The notes under the pieces were generated by a model, which searched no databases, was not told the DNA's origin, and saw only the letters and a program-made list of their open reading frames with translations. DNA of 9,218 nucleotides from Planctomycetota bacterium (GTDB taxonomy: Bacteria > Planctomycetota > Phycisphaerae > UBA1845), in assembly GCA_024277835.1 (NCBI GenBank), contig JAJRUK010000037.1, positions 1 through 9,218 on the forward strand, given 5' to 3'. The translations under genes and the position numbers were made by a program. Shown piece after piece: positions 1-6,601 of the stretch; within the stretch, counting starts at the first letter, position 1; every line of letters starts with the position of its first letter.

Positions 1-1011
1 GACCTTTTCGCAAGGAACGTTTCGCGCCGCGGGAAAAAGCTCGATTTGCTTCGTGGAATTGTTTGGAAGCGTCGTCCGCCGACCAAGCGTGTACAGGTGG
101 TATTCAAAAAACGATTTCTCGGCGAAACCACCGTCTTCCATGGTCATCGCAGCGACCCCCGACCGACGACTCTTAAGCATGACGGAGCGGCTCCGCTCTG
201 GTGCTCGGTGAACGTTGCCAGCGATCAACTTCAACTTCGCCTCGGGAAACGTCGCTCCCGACTGATTGATGATGCTGACCCACGCTCCAATCTCAAGAAC
301 ACCGCTATTGGCATCCTTACCCAGTGCGAAAACGATATTGTAATCCGCCCACCAGGTCATGGCCTTGGTTTCATACGTCACACGGGTCTGATGGACACCC
401 GGCTTGGACGTCACAACATCCCACACGAGCGTCGGCTTGGTGATCAGTCCGCCGGGAAGCTCTGGAAAGCGAATGTTGGAATACCCGCTGATCACCTGCA
501 CGCCACCCGACTCATTTTGAAGCACAATCCCGCCGTCGGCGCTAAGCAGCTTTCCAGTGAACGTATCAATCCGATCGCCGTTCGCTCTCTCGACGGTAAT
601 CTCCCGATCGAGAAACTTCTGCATCAGCTTCTGCGTGCTGACCAGGTCGAACTCGTAATTCTGCTCAAGAACCCGCGTCCCATCCGGGTCGGTCAGCGAC
701 GAAAACCGCACCGTCGTAGGTTCGATTTCGCTGGCCACATCCGTAAACCGAATCGTGAGTCGCCGCTTCGCAAAATCAACCGACCGCTCCTGCTTCACGA
801 TCGCATAGCCGGGGATTTGCCGCCGCCAATGCGCTCCGTAGGTGTTCTGTTGAAGTCCGGGCTTATACATCTCCGCCGGAATCGCCCCAGGGGAGGCTGT
901 GCTATAAATCGTGAGCGCGGTTGACCCTTCCGCCCGCAGGCTGTTTCCCACAAGACCCGCAAAAACGCTGCCCACTACCGCCCACCTGCAAAACAGACAT
1001 GTCTTCATCAT
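1..1011 (-). CDS. Exported DUF4139 domain protein, C-terminus cut off by window edge
   Basis: Translating the minus strand from the ATG at 1011 gives 337 codons open to the window edge. Residues 1-27 form a signal peptide: MMKTC start, hydrophobic core AVVGSVFAGLVG, likely cleavage after LRA. The rest reads as an all-beta secreted protein. Around residues 210-255 is the segment TRVTYETKAMTWWADYNIVF followed by GAWVSIINQSG, and residues 302-337 run EYHLYTLGRRTTLPNNSTKQ and then IELFPA and VPCEKV. I recognise these as hallmarks of DUF4139 proteins; the N-terminal coiled-coil DUF4140 half found in some relatives is absent. Function is unknown, and I infer a periplasmic or cell-surface location. 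The first of two adjacent ATGs was chosen because AAAGGA sits 8 nt upstream (about 1019-1024); starting at the second (1008) would change little. It is transcribed in the same direction as serS, 237 bp downstream of it. The missing C-terminus should hold the end of the DUF4139 domain. Confidence 0.88.
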   Translation of the reverse strand, partial: MMKTCLFCRWAVVGSVFAGLVGNSLRAEGSTALTIYSTASPGAIPAEMYKPGLQQNTYGAHWRRQIPGYAIVKQERSVDFAKRRLTIRFTDVASEIEPTTVRFSSLTDPDGTRVLEQNYEFDLVSTQKLMQKFLDREITVERANGDRIDTFTGKLLSADGGIVLQNESGGVQVISGYSNIRFPELPGGLITKPTLVWDVVTSKPGVHQTRVTYETKAMTWWADYNIVFALGKDANSGVLEIGAWVSIINQSGATFPEAKLKLIAGNVHRAPERSRSVMLKSRRSGVAAMTMEDGGFAEKSFFEYHLYTLGRRTTLPNNSTKQIELFPAARNVPCEKV

Positions 1012-1045
1012 CGCTGGTTCCTTTCAATCTTCCCGACGGACTTAC

Positions 1046-1083
1046 CGCCAACCCAACCACCGCCCCGACCACTCCCCGACCAC
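1046..1083 (-). repeat. G-rich leader tract with an 11-bp tandem repeat
   Basis: On the minus strand this stretch is a series of G runs (GGGG, GGGG, GGG, GG, GG) in the presumed 5' leader of the DUF4139 gene. It contains the 10-mer CCCCGACCAC (plus strand) at 1063-1072 and again at 1074-1083. The run spacing would allow a two- or three-tier G-quadruplex in the transcript, but this is inference from sequence alone. Confidence 0.35.
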
Positions 1084-1092
1084 CGCATCGTA

Positions 1093-1128
1093 CATCTTGA
1101 TCCGCCGCAGGGTGCATCTTGATGCACC
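1093..1128. promoter_or_regulatory. Perfect 18-bp palindrome plus half-site, candidate operator
   Basis: GGTGCATCTTGATGCACC at 1111-1128 is a perfect inverted repeat (8-bp arms, TT centre). The core CATCTTGAT recurs at 1093-1101, exactly 22 bp (about two helical turns) from its copy at 1115-1123. The pair lies about 80-120 bp upstream of the DUF4139 start, between that gene and serS. A dimeric repressor or activator binding site is the simplest reading. No U-run follows on either strand, so a terminator is less likely. No regulator gene is visible in the window. Confidence 0.4.
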
Positions 1129-1219
1129 ATCAGCACCATACCACCGACACCTTGGACACAAAAGTCCCCCGGCGGTTCCACAAGAACAACGACTATGTCG
1201 CAGAAGTATTAGACCTGTT

Positions 1220-1247
1220 ACACCCGTGAAAGGAAAAGGGGGGGTGT
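1220..1247 (-). terminator. Weak hairpin just after serS stop, possible terminator
   Basis: ACACCC at 1220-1225 pairs perfectly with GGGTGT at 1242-1247, directly beyond the serS stop codon. The loop is long (16 nt) and purine-rich on the plus strand, and no T-run follows on the minus strand. A Rho-independent terminator is therefore doubtful; position is the main support. Confidence 0.18.
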
Positions 1248-1248
1248 C

Positions 1249-2580
1249 TTATGCCTTCTCAATCCGCTCCCGACCGCCCATGTAGCACCGAAGCGCCTCG
1301 GGGATCGTCACCGTCCCATCCGCGTTCTGATACAGCTCCAAGACCGGAATCAGCACGCGCGGCGACGCGATCACCGTATTGTTGAGCGTATGACAGAAGT
1401 GAACCTTCTTCGCTCCGTCGCGATAGCGCAGCTTGAGTCGCCTCGCTTGGAACTCGTAAAAGCGGGAGGCTGAGTGCGTTTCGCCGTAGCTATCGCGCGA
1501 CGGCATCCACGTCTCAATATCGAATTTCTGCGCCTGCCCCATCCCCAGATCGCCCGTGCAGACATTCACCACTCGATAGGGAAGTTGCAGCGCCTGCATC
1601 ACGTCTTCAGCGTTCTGCAAAATCTCCGCGTGGAGCTTTTTGCTAAGCTCGATGTCGTTGCGACAGATGATGACCTGCTCGACCTTATCGAAAAGATGTA
1701 TCCGATAGAGGCCCGTCGTGTCCTTACCCGCTGCCCCCGCTTCTCGTCGAAAACAGGTGCTCTGCGCACAAAGTTTGATCGGCAAATCCGCTTCTTTGAG
1801 GATTTCGTCGCTGTGATAGGCCGTCAGCGGCACCTCAGCCGTTCCCACTAGCGACTTTTCGTCCCGCTCACAAAGATAGGCCTGGTCGCGACCGGTGGGG
1901 AAGTACCCCGTCCCGTACATCACTTCTTCTTTCACAAGCACGGGCACAACCATCGGCGTAAAACCGCGCGCGACCATCATGTCCTGCGCAAGACGCAGCA
2001 CGGCTTGATGCAATAGCGCCCCGTCTCCTTTAAGAATATAGTTCCGCGAGCCGCCAAGCTTCACGCCGCGTTCGATGTCGATAATCCCAAGGTCCGTCCC
2101 GAGCGTGACGTGGTCTTTCGGTTCAAACTCGAACTTACGAACCTCGCCGACTTTGCGAAGCTCGACGTTCTCCGTATCGTCCGTGCCGACGGGGGCATCC
2201 GGGTCCGCGGGTTGCGGAATCGTGAGCATTGCCTGCGCGAATTCCTCGAGGATGGGTTCTTCCTCTTCTTCGAGGGCTTTCATCTTCGGTTTGATTTCGG
2301 AAAGCTCCGCCTGAATGCGCTCCGCTTCCGCCTTGATGTCCGACTCACTTTTTCCAGACGCAATCGCCTGTTTGTAGCCAGCGGAGTTCGGATTCCGCAA
2401 CAGCCCAACAAGCTGCCCGCTTTCCTTCACGGTCGTACGGAGCGTATCAAGTTCAAGCTGCAACTCCCGCCGCCGCTGATCGACTTCAACCAGTCGATCA
2501 ACATCGCACCGAACCTTCTTATCCGCCGCGCTCTTTTTAATCAGCTCAGCGTTCTCACGAATGTATTTAATATCAAGCAT
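1249..2580 (-). CDS. serS: Seryl-tRNA synthetase
   Basis: Class II aminoacyl-tRNA synthetase that activates serine with ATP and charges tRNA-Ser and tRNA-Sec; cytosolic homodimer. At 443 residues it has normal family length. The N-terminus (MLDIKYIREN) leads into the coiled-coil tRNA-binding arm, roughly residues 28-110 and ending in KALEEEEE. The catalytic core follows: GTAEVPLT (245-252), motif 2 FRREAGAAGKDTTG (277-290), CTGDLGMG (341-348), and motif 3 from HTLNNT (397-402) through YMGGRERI (433-440). The usual motif-2 FRSEAGSAGRDTRG appears here as FRREAGAAGKDTTG, and the ESSCSN-like stretch is ETHSASR (367-373); I regard these as lineage variants, not loss of function. The start follows TGGGAC, a weak ribosome site. 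The 106-bp gap upstream contains a perfect TTGACA (minus strand, 2690-2685) without a good -10 box, so its own promoter is possible but unproven. Confidence 0.98.
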   Translation of the reverse strand: MLDIKYIRENAELIKKSAADKKVRCDVDRLVEVDQRRRELQLELDTLRTTVKESGQLVGLLRNPNSAGYKQAIASGKSESDIKAEAERIQAELSEIKPKMKALEEEEEPILEEFAQAMLTIPQPADPDAPVGTDDTENVELRKVGEVRKFEFEPKDHVTLGTDLGIIDIERGVKLGGSRNYILKGDGALLHQAVLRLAQDMMVARGFTPMVVPVLVKEEVMYGTGYFPTGRDQAYLCERDEKSLVGTAEVPLTAYHSDEILKEADLPIKLCAQSTCFRREAGAAGKDTTGLYRIHLFDKVEQVIICRNDIELSKKLHAEILQNAEDVMQALQLPYRVVNVCTGDLGMGQAQKFDIETWMPSRDSYGETHSASRFYEFQARRLKLRYRDGAKKVHFCHTLNNTVIASPRVLIPVLELYQNADGTVTIPEALRCYMGGRERIEKA

Positions 2581-2597
2581 CGTCGTCCCAGTTCACC

Positions 2598-2617
2598 GTA
2601 GGTCGGGGTAGGTCGGG
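2598..2617. repeat. Exact tandem 10-bp repeat upstream of serS
   Basis: GTAGGTCGGG occurs twice back to back (2598-2607 and 2608-2617), 18 bp upstream of the serS start codon and so within its leader. It may be simple slippage; no function is implied. Confidence 0.5.
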
Positions 2618-2686
2618 TCATCGACTCGACACCGTCATTCCATCCACGCTCCGAATGCAGCGTTTTCCACGACCCAACGACCGATG

Positions 2687-3253
2687 TCAAGTCTTATCAA
2701 ACGGCATAAACTTCTCCGGCGGTGCAACATGCTCAAGATACGTCCGAAACCCGTCCCGCTCCTTTTCATCCAAGCACGAAAGCGGCAATTTCCAATTCTT
2801 CTTCCACCCAACGCGCTCGGCCAGGAAAACTTTGGTTGGACAAACCAAGCGAACCTCTCCCCACTTCCGATAATGAGGTTTCATCCTCCCGAATAAACCA
2901 AGAACAAGCCCGCGACTCCCAACGACAACCCACGGACGCTCGCGCAACATATGCACATAAGTCACCATCATGAACACCCAGGCGAGTGGGTTCAAGATGT
3001 CTCGTAATGAGGAATACCCTCTACGTGATAAGTCATCGAGATAGAGGAGCGTGTTGCACGCGAGTATGACGGTTACGACGCAAAATAATGTTCGATACGG
3101 CGCCCTCACAGCCCGCCAAATCCGCATCGACTCATCATACGCAAACCCGCACTCCGGACAGACATGATTCTCCGGAAGCCCGGTAAGGCTATACGCGCAC
3201 ATCGGGCATTGCGTAAGGGGTTGACCGCCGACCTGTTGATCCGATTTGTTCAT
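2687..3253 (-). CDS. Zinc-ribbon membrane protein with PH-like segment (single module)
   Basis: A 188-residue protein of unknown function. Residues 16-35 form a zinc ribbon (CPMC at 16-19, CPEC at 32-35) around YSLTGLPE. Two hydrophobic stretches, about 53-71 and 87-102, are likely membrane helices. After them, residues 107-138 read VVVGSRGLVLGLFG then a basic stretch and KWGEVRLV, a pattern resembling the start of small bacterial PH-like domains. That resemblance is my inference. Its ATG overlaps the stop of the preceding gene by four bases (ATGA) and lacks a clear Shine-Dalgarno sequence, so translation is probably coupled. The N-terminal 37 residues are nearly the same as those of the preceding gene (five differences), reflecting a recent duplication. 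A cytoplasmic zinc ribbon tethered to the inner membrane is likely, with partners unknown. Confidence 0.85.
   Translation of the reverse strand: MNKSDQQVGGQPLTQCPMCAYSLTGLPENHVCPECGFAYDESMRIWRAVRAPYRTLFCVVTVILACNTLLYLDDLSRRGYSSLRDILNPLAWVFMMVTYVHMLRERPWVVVGSRGLVLGLFGRMKPHYRKWGEVRLVCPTKVFLAERVGWKKNWKLPLSCLDEKERDGFRTYLEHVAPPEKFMPFDKT
3142..3253 (-). repeat. 112-bp direct repeat, copy A (zinc-ribbon coding segment)
   Basis: Aligns without gaps to 4266-4377 with 101 of 112 identical bases by my hand count. It spans exactly the start codon through the first zinc ribbon of the single-module gene. Similarity ends abruptly at both borders. Confidence 0.9.
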
Positions 3254-4377
3254 GAATCTTCGGTCTCACCGTGTTGCTCTGCCGTTTGCTCCGCTCTCCA
3301 CCGATAGAGAAACTCGTCATGTAAGCTCGTTCGGCCGTTGGAACGACGTACAAAGGGCGTCAAAGGTAGTCTCAATTTGACCAACTCGTCTCCCTTGCGT
3401 TCCATGATCGTTAGCGGAGCGAAGCTCTTTACAAGTAGGTATTGCCACTTGATCGTTCGCTTCCGGCGGAAGATGCCACGCATTGTGACCCCATGCTCCC
3501 CCATTGCGAGAAACCCTCGTTTCGCGGCAACCCTGCGTTGGAAATAGAACAGGCCTCCGTAGCTCAACATCAGTACGAGTATTTCAAACCGTCTCCAGGG
3601 GACAGGCATTCCGCCTGCTCCCAAGAGCTTTAAGAATAACCCCAGTCCGGTTGAGAGAAGAAATGGTAAGATCCACAGTATATCGACGATCCCGTTGGCG
3701 TGTAATTCCCACTCAACAATCGTCGTAGGATCATAATGAAATCCGCACTCCGGACACCGATGTGTTTCGGGGAGTGATCGAAGGTCATAGCCGCAGACCG
3801 GACAATAGACGAGTCTCGGCTCGCCGGTTTCCTTCACGATCATCCGCTCGCGCCATGCTGTTGCGATAGCTACGTTTGTCGCATGTCGCACGGCGCGATG
3901 GGTGAAGGCATGAGGAAGCCAAGCGTGCCGCGGGACACCGTTGACGAATCGATAGATCGGCTCATTGTCCTCGACGACATAGAGTTCTTCCCAACGCAAC
4001 GAATGAACCTTGCCTAACGCGCGGCGAAACGTGACCCCATCCAGTGTCACGGCGACGAACGTACGAATGTGGCCGGAGAGAATCGCGAGCACAGCACCGC
4101 AAAGACACGCGATGCAGGCGGCCCATACGACTTCCTCGGTCTCGCTCAGGATATCGATTGTCGCAACAAGCATCGCTGACAGCACAAAAGCCACAATCAC
4201 CCCCGCCAGCCCAACGGCCCACCTCATCGGCGGCGTCTCGCTGTGAAACAAGACAGCCCCGACGTCAAACCCGCACTCCGGGCAGACATGATCCTCCGGC
4301 AACCCGGTAAGGCTATACGCGCACATCGGGCAATGCGTAAGAGGTTGACCGCCGACCTGTTCTCCTGGTTTGTTCAT
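3250..4377 (-). CDS. Two-module zinc-ribbon membrane protein with PH-like segments
   Basis: A 375-residue protein of unknown function built from two copies of one module. Copy one: zinc ribbon C16/C19 and C32/C35, hydrophobic helices about 54-74 and 85-102, then a PH-like segment (VAVTLDGVTF and LRWEELYVV, about 108-136). Copy two: zinc ribbon C192/C195 and C208/C211, helices about 231-252 and 263-279, then LAMGEHGVTM and IKWQYLLV (about 290-316) with a polar C-terminal tail. The order matches the single-module gene downstream, which it overlaps by four bases. I chose ATG 4377 over an in-frame ATG at 4413 because the downstream relative begins at the equivalent residue (MNK) and nucleotide similarity stops exactly there; a GGA precedes it by five bases. 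The longer start would add 12 residues. It probably sits in the inner membrane with both ribbons on one face. The role could be protein or metal-dependent scaffolding, but nothing here fixes it. Confidence 0.85.
   Translation of the reverse strand: MNKPGEQVGGQPLTHCPMCAYSLTGLPEDHVCPECGFDVGAVLFHSETPPMRWAVGLAGVIVAFVLSAMLVATIDILSETEEVVWAACIACLCGAVLAILSGHIRTFVAVTLDGVTFRRALGKVHSLRWEELYVVEDNEPIYRFVNGVPRHAWLPHAFTHRAVRHATNVAIATAWRERMIVKETGEPRLVYCPVCGYDLRSLPETHRCPECGFHYDPTTIVEWELHANGIVDILWILPFLLSTGLGLFLKLLGAGGMPVPWRRFEILVLMLSYGGLFYFQRRVAAKRGFLAMGEHGVTMRGIFRRKRTIKWQYLLVKSFAPLTIMERKGDELVKLRLPLTPFVRRSNGRTSLHDEFLYRWRAEQTAEQHGETEDS
4266..4377 (-). repeat. 112-bp direct repeat, copy B (zinc-ribbon coding segment)
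   Basis: Partner of the copy at 3142-3253, covering the start codon and first zinc ribbon of the two-module gene. The 11 mismatches cluster in the first few codons, and the middle is almost invariant, as expected from recent duplication or gene conversion. Confidence 0.9.
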
Positions 4378-4465
4378 CACGTTCCGAAGCGTAACGCGGA
4401 CAACCGCGCCCAACCCGCAACCCCGACCCGTCCCCCGAACCCAAATAACGACGCCCCCCCCGAGC

Positions 4466-4484
4466 CGCAGGCTTAACGCCTGCG
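4466..4484. repeat. REP-like palindrome
   Basis: CGCAGGC, loop TTAAC, GCCTGCG: a perfect 7-bp stem flanked by GC-rich sequence. Hairpins built on CCGCAGGC/GCCTGCGG are, to my knowledge, frequent in planctomycete intergenic DNA, so a dispersed repetitive element is likely. No T-run follows, making a terminator unlikely. Confidence 0.5.
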
Positions 4485-4732
4485 CGGACGTTCGGTCTCA
4501 AGGATGCCCACCAGCGCAACAACCGCCCATCCGCTCCCACCAACCCTCGATCGCCAAACAACTACCCCTTATCTGATCACCCGGCAAGTTATTCCGCCGG
4601 AGCAACGCGAGAGCGTCGAGCCTTTTTCGCATGAGAACGAGAAACCGTCCGGCTGAGAGAAAATATCCCCAACAACCGCGTTAGATTCGCCCTCGCGCGC
4701 CCAATCAACGATTCATCACAAAAACAAACTCA

Positions 4733-4750
4733 TTTGAAAGCGATTTCAAA
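4733..4750. promoter_or_regulatory. AT-rich perfect dyad upstream of glycosyltransferase, candidate operator
   Basis: TTTGAAAGCGATTTCAAA has perfect 7-bp arms around GCGA. It lies 104 bp upstream of the glycosyltransferase ATG in a locally AT-rich patch typical of a promoter. TTGAAA inside it could serve as a -35 box, but no good -10 follows at the right spacing. Confidence 0.35.
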
Positions 4751-4799
4751 CTCAAAATGTATCCAACAAAGACCACCCTTATCAAAAGTCGCTCCGATC

Positions 4800-4847
4800 G
4801 CCTTCCGATAATGGTCGGGGGGGTATCGGTCTCCGTCCTCGGAAGGC
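4800..4847 (+). promoter_or_regulatory. Leader inverted repeat that would mask the ribosome site
   Basis: GCCTTCCG at 4800-4807 is the exact complement of CGGAAGGC at 4840-4847, and the latter contains the whole Shine-Dalgarno GGAAGG (4841-4846, seven bases before the ATG). A second stem, CCGATA 4805-4810 with TATCGG 4824-4829, shares bases 4805-4807, so the two structures exclude each other. When the second forms, the ribosome site is free. This is the layout of a translational switch, inferred from base pairing only; it matches no riboswitch class I recognise. Confidence 0.35.
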
Positions 4848-4853
4848 AAGACC

Positions 4854-6434
4854 ATGTACCGTACGCCAGAACCAACAATTTTCGTGCCCGTCAAAGCCCT
4901 TCGGTTGGGCATCGCTGCTGTCTGCGCAGGGTGCTTAACGTTTGGGCTTGCTTCCATCTGGCGGGTGGGCCTCATCGACGACGCCTACGTCTTCCTCGTC
5001 TACGCTAGAAACCTTGCGGAAGGGCTAGGCCCCGTTTTCAATCCCGGCGAATACGTCGAGGGATTCACGTCGCCGCTGTGGACATTCATGTTGGCTGCCG
5101 GCGGTCTCTTCACGTCCGATTATGAAGCCCTCGCCTATTGGTTTGGAATTTCGGCGACGAGTCTCGCCGTTCTTCTGCTTGCTCGCCAGACCTTGCGCGC
5201 ATTCTCCGATTTTGCCCTGACGCCGTTTGTCCTTATCGCTACGCTCGCCGGCAGTCCGATCCTCGTTTTCTGGGGCGGTGCGGGTCTGGATACGTCGCTC
5301 TTTTTCCTGATGGTGACCGCGACAATTCTCTCGCTCCTCGCCGACGAGCGCCGGTCGCAAATCTCCGCAAGAACAGTCATCGTGCTTTGCTTAGCCACAC
5401 TCGCCAGACCGGAGGGAACCCTGCTGGCGTTTTACGTTGGTTGCGTTTCGCTATGGCGTCGCCGTTCGATTCTGCCGTTGGCGGCGTACGTCGTGTTCGT
5501 AGCCATGGGTGTCGCGATACGTTTCAGCTATTACGGCGACATTATTCCCAACACCTTCCATGTAAAAGTGACCGCTACCCTCGCACAGCGGATCGTCATG
5601 GCTGTCGAGTATTGCGAGCCGGCGATTATCGCGAATCTCTCCCTGATCGCGGTGATGTGCGTCGTGACGACATTCGCCTGGCGATGGGAGCGATCGTTTC
5701 GCCGGTACGCAACGATTCTATTGTCGTGGGTCGCGCTCTGGGTCGCCTATGTTGTTTGCATTGGCGGGGACAACTTCCAGTTCCTGCGTTTTTTCGTCCC
5801 GGTGATCCCGGCCCTGTTTCTTCTCACGGTCGCGGCGATTCATGTGATCCAGCACCACGCGAACCGGTGGGTCGCGGGTCCGGTGGCTGCCGTGACGGTC
5901 TTCCTGATCGTGATCTCGCACATGCAAACGTTCGAGCGCTTCGCGCCAGGTTTTCACGCAAACATGGCCCGTGCAAACGCATGGGGGAAGGTCGGGCAAT
6001 GGCTCGGCGAGAACACGCCGCCCGACACGGTCATCGCCACGCCCGCCCCGGGAGCGATGGCATACTTCTCGCGGCGCGTGACGATCGACATGCTCGGGCT
6101 GACGGATGTGCAGATCGGTCGATTCGGAAACGTGTATTCGAAAGGGGCTTACGCTCACACAAGGTACAACACGGACTACGTCTTCGATCGAAACCCCGAC
6201 ATTGTTGTCTATCATTCTTCCGGTCGGTTCACGGACCCCGTCTATCGCGATCCCGCGAGGATTCAGCGCGGGCATAGCTTCGCCCTGTTCGATTTCGTTC
6301 AAGACCCGAGGTGTAAAGAAGGGTATCAATACTTTACAAGATCGCTGCCGGACGGAACCGTGATCGAAATGCAGCGCCGATTGCCCACACGCATCGAGTT
6401 CCCTCTCGATCAACAGGCAAGCGCCAAGAACTAA
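4854..6434 (+). CDS. Polytopic GT-C family glycosyltransferase
   Basis: A 526-residue integral membrane protein, probably using a lipid-phosphate-linked sugar to glycosylate an envelope polymer or lipid on the outer face of the inner membrane. After the first helix (about 16-38) comes IDDAYVFLVYARNLAEG then FNPGEYVEGFTSPLW (41-76). The paired acidic residues D42 D43 sit where GT-C enzymes place their catalytic aspartate in the first external loop. Roughly nine to ten further hydrophobic segments follow to about residue 356, including GGDNFQFLRFFVPVIPAL (304-321). A soluble C-terminal part contains WLGENTPPDTVIATPAPGAM and IDMLGLTD (383-418). This combination recalls the family that includes mycobacterial arabinofuranosyltransferase AftB and many uncharacterised bacterial homologues; the donor and acceptor cannot be read from sequence. 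The start has GGAAGG seven bases upstream. The gene stands alone, facing the tRNA gene. Confidence 0.85.
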   Translation: MYRTPEPTIFVPVKALRLGIAAVCAGCLTFGLASIWRVGLIDDAYVFLVYARNLAEGLGPVFNPGEYVEGFTSPLWTFMLAAGGLFTSDYEALAYWFGISATSLAVLLLARQTLRAFSDFALTPFVLIATLAGSPILVFWGGAGLDTSLFFLMVTATILSLLADERRSQISARTVIVLCLATLARPEGTLLAFYVGCVSLWRRRSILPLAAYVVFVAMGVAIRFSYYGDIIPNTFHVKVTATLAQRIVMAVEYCEPAIIANLSLIAVMCVVTTFAWRWERSFRRYATILLSWVALWVAYVVCIGGDNFQFLRFFVPVIPALFLLTVAAIHVIQHHANRWVAGPVAAVTVFLIVISHMQTFERFAPGFHANMARANAWGKVGQWLGENTPPDTVIATPAPGAMAYFSRRVTIDMLGLTDVQIGRFGNVYSKGAYAHTRYNTDYVFDRNPDIVVYHSSGRFTDPVYRDPARIQRGHSFALFDFVQDPRCKEGYQYFTRSLPDGTVIEMQRRLPTRIEFPLDQQASAKN

Positions 6435-6484
6435 GCGAATTGCGGCGCACTCCGTCATCCGAGCCGCGCCCGTAAGGAAGCGAT

Positions 6485-6502
6485 CGTCTTCGCAAGAAGA
6501 CG
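6485..6502. terminator. Hairpin between glycosyltransferase and tRNA-Leu, possible bidirectional terminator
   Basis: CGTCTTC, loop GCAA (a GNRA-type tetraloop on the plus strand), GAAGACG: a perfect 7-bp stem. It lies 50 bp after the glycosyltransferase stop and nine bases beyond the tRNA-Leu 3' end, where two converging transcripts would end. Neither strand has a T-run after it, so it may act as a processing or stability hairpin. Confidence 0.4.
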
Positions 6503-6511
6503 TCAAGGCCA

Positions 6512-6595
6512 TGCGGATGAGAGGACTCGAACCTCCACGCCCTTGCGGGCACTGGCACCTGAAGCCAGCGCGTCTGCCAATTCCGCCACATCCGC
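6512..6595 (-). tRNA. tRNA-Leu (anticodon CAG)
   Basis: The minus strand folds as a class II tRNA of 84 nt. The acceptor stem is GCGGATG pairing with CATCCGC, with discriminator A at 6512. The anticodon arm is CTGGC, loop TTCAGGT, GCCAG, giving anticodon CAG that reads CUG. A long variable arm (GCCC GCAA GGGC) and a T-arm with loop TTCGAGT complete it. The D-arm has the usual GG pair (ATTGGCAGA). The 3' CCA is not encoded: the next bases on the minus strand are TGG, so CCA must be added enzymatically. Confidence 0.97.
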
Positions 6596-6601
6596 CGCTC
6601 G

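Larger units (their letters stand above)
4378..4853. other. Divergent intergenic region, no convincing gene
   Basis: This 476-bp stretch separates the minus-strand zinc-ribbon genes from the plus-strand glycosyltransferase. Short open frames cross it on both strands but none has a good ribosome site plus protein-like composition, so I call none. It contains an eight-C run (about 4454-4461), a REP-like palindrome (4466-4484), an AT-rich dyad (4733-4750) and a leader hairpin (4800-4847). A possible minus-strand promoter for the zinc-ribbon operon is TTGATT (4708-4703), a 17-bp spacer and TCTAAC (4685-4680), which would leave a leader of about 300 nt; this is weak. Confidence 0.6.

Noticed and set aside
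46..924. 292-codon open frame on the plus strand
   Set aside because: It lies antisense to the DUF4139 coding sequence, which has a signal peptide, ribosome site and recognisable motifs. The plus-strand product is Arg/His/Pro-rich and resembles no family.
4454..4484. C-run plus palindrome as a transposon or attachment site
   Set aside because: There is no transposase, target duplication or second copy in the window; a lone REP-like hairpin explains it.
4730..4975. 81-codon minus-strand frame in the divergent region
   Set aside because: Half of it overlaps the glycosyltransferase N-terminus, it has no clear ribosome site, and the product shows no recognisable motif.
4757..5008. 83-codon plus-strand leader frame overlapping the glycosyltransferase start
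   Set aside because: It could be an upstream coupling frame, but it lacks a ribosome site and runs out of frame deep into the glycosyltransferase; a chance frame is simpler.
5138..6277. 379-codon open frame on the plus strand within the glycosyltransferase gene
   Set aside because: It is the second reading frame of the glycosyltransferase. Its product is Arg-rich and low in hydrophobic segments, typical of an out-of-frame translation in GC-rich DNA.
6512..6595. tRNA-Leu as an integration site of a mobile island
   Set aside because: No integrase and no repeated copy of the tRNA 3' end occur nearby; the flanking genes are housekeeping or envelope genes.
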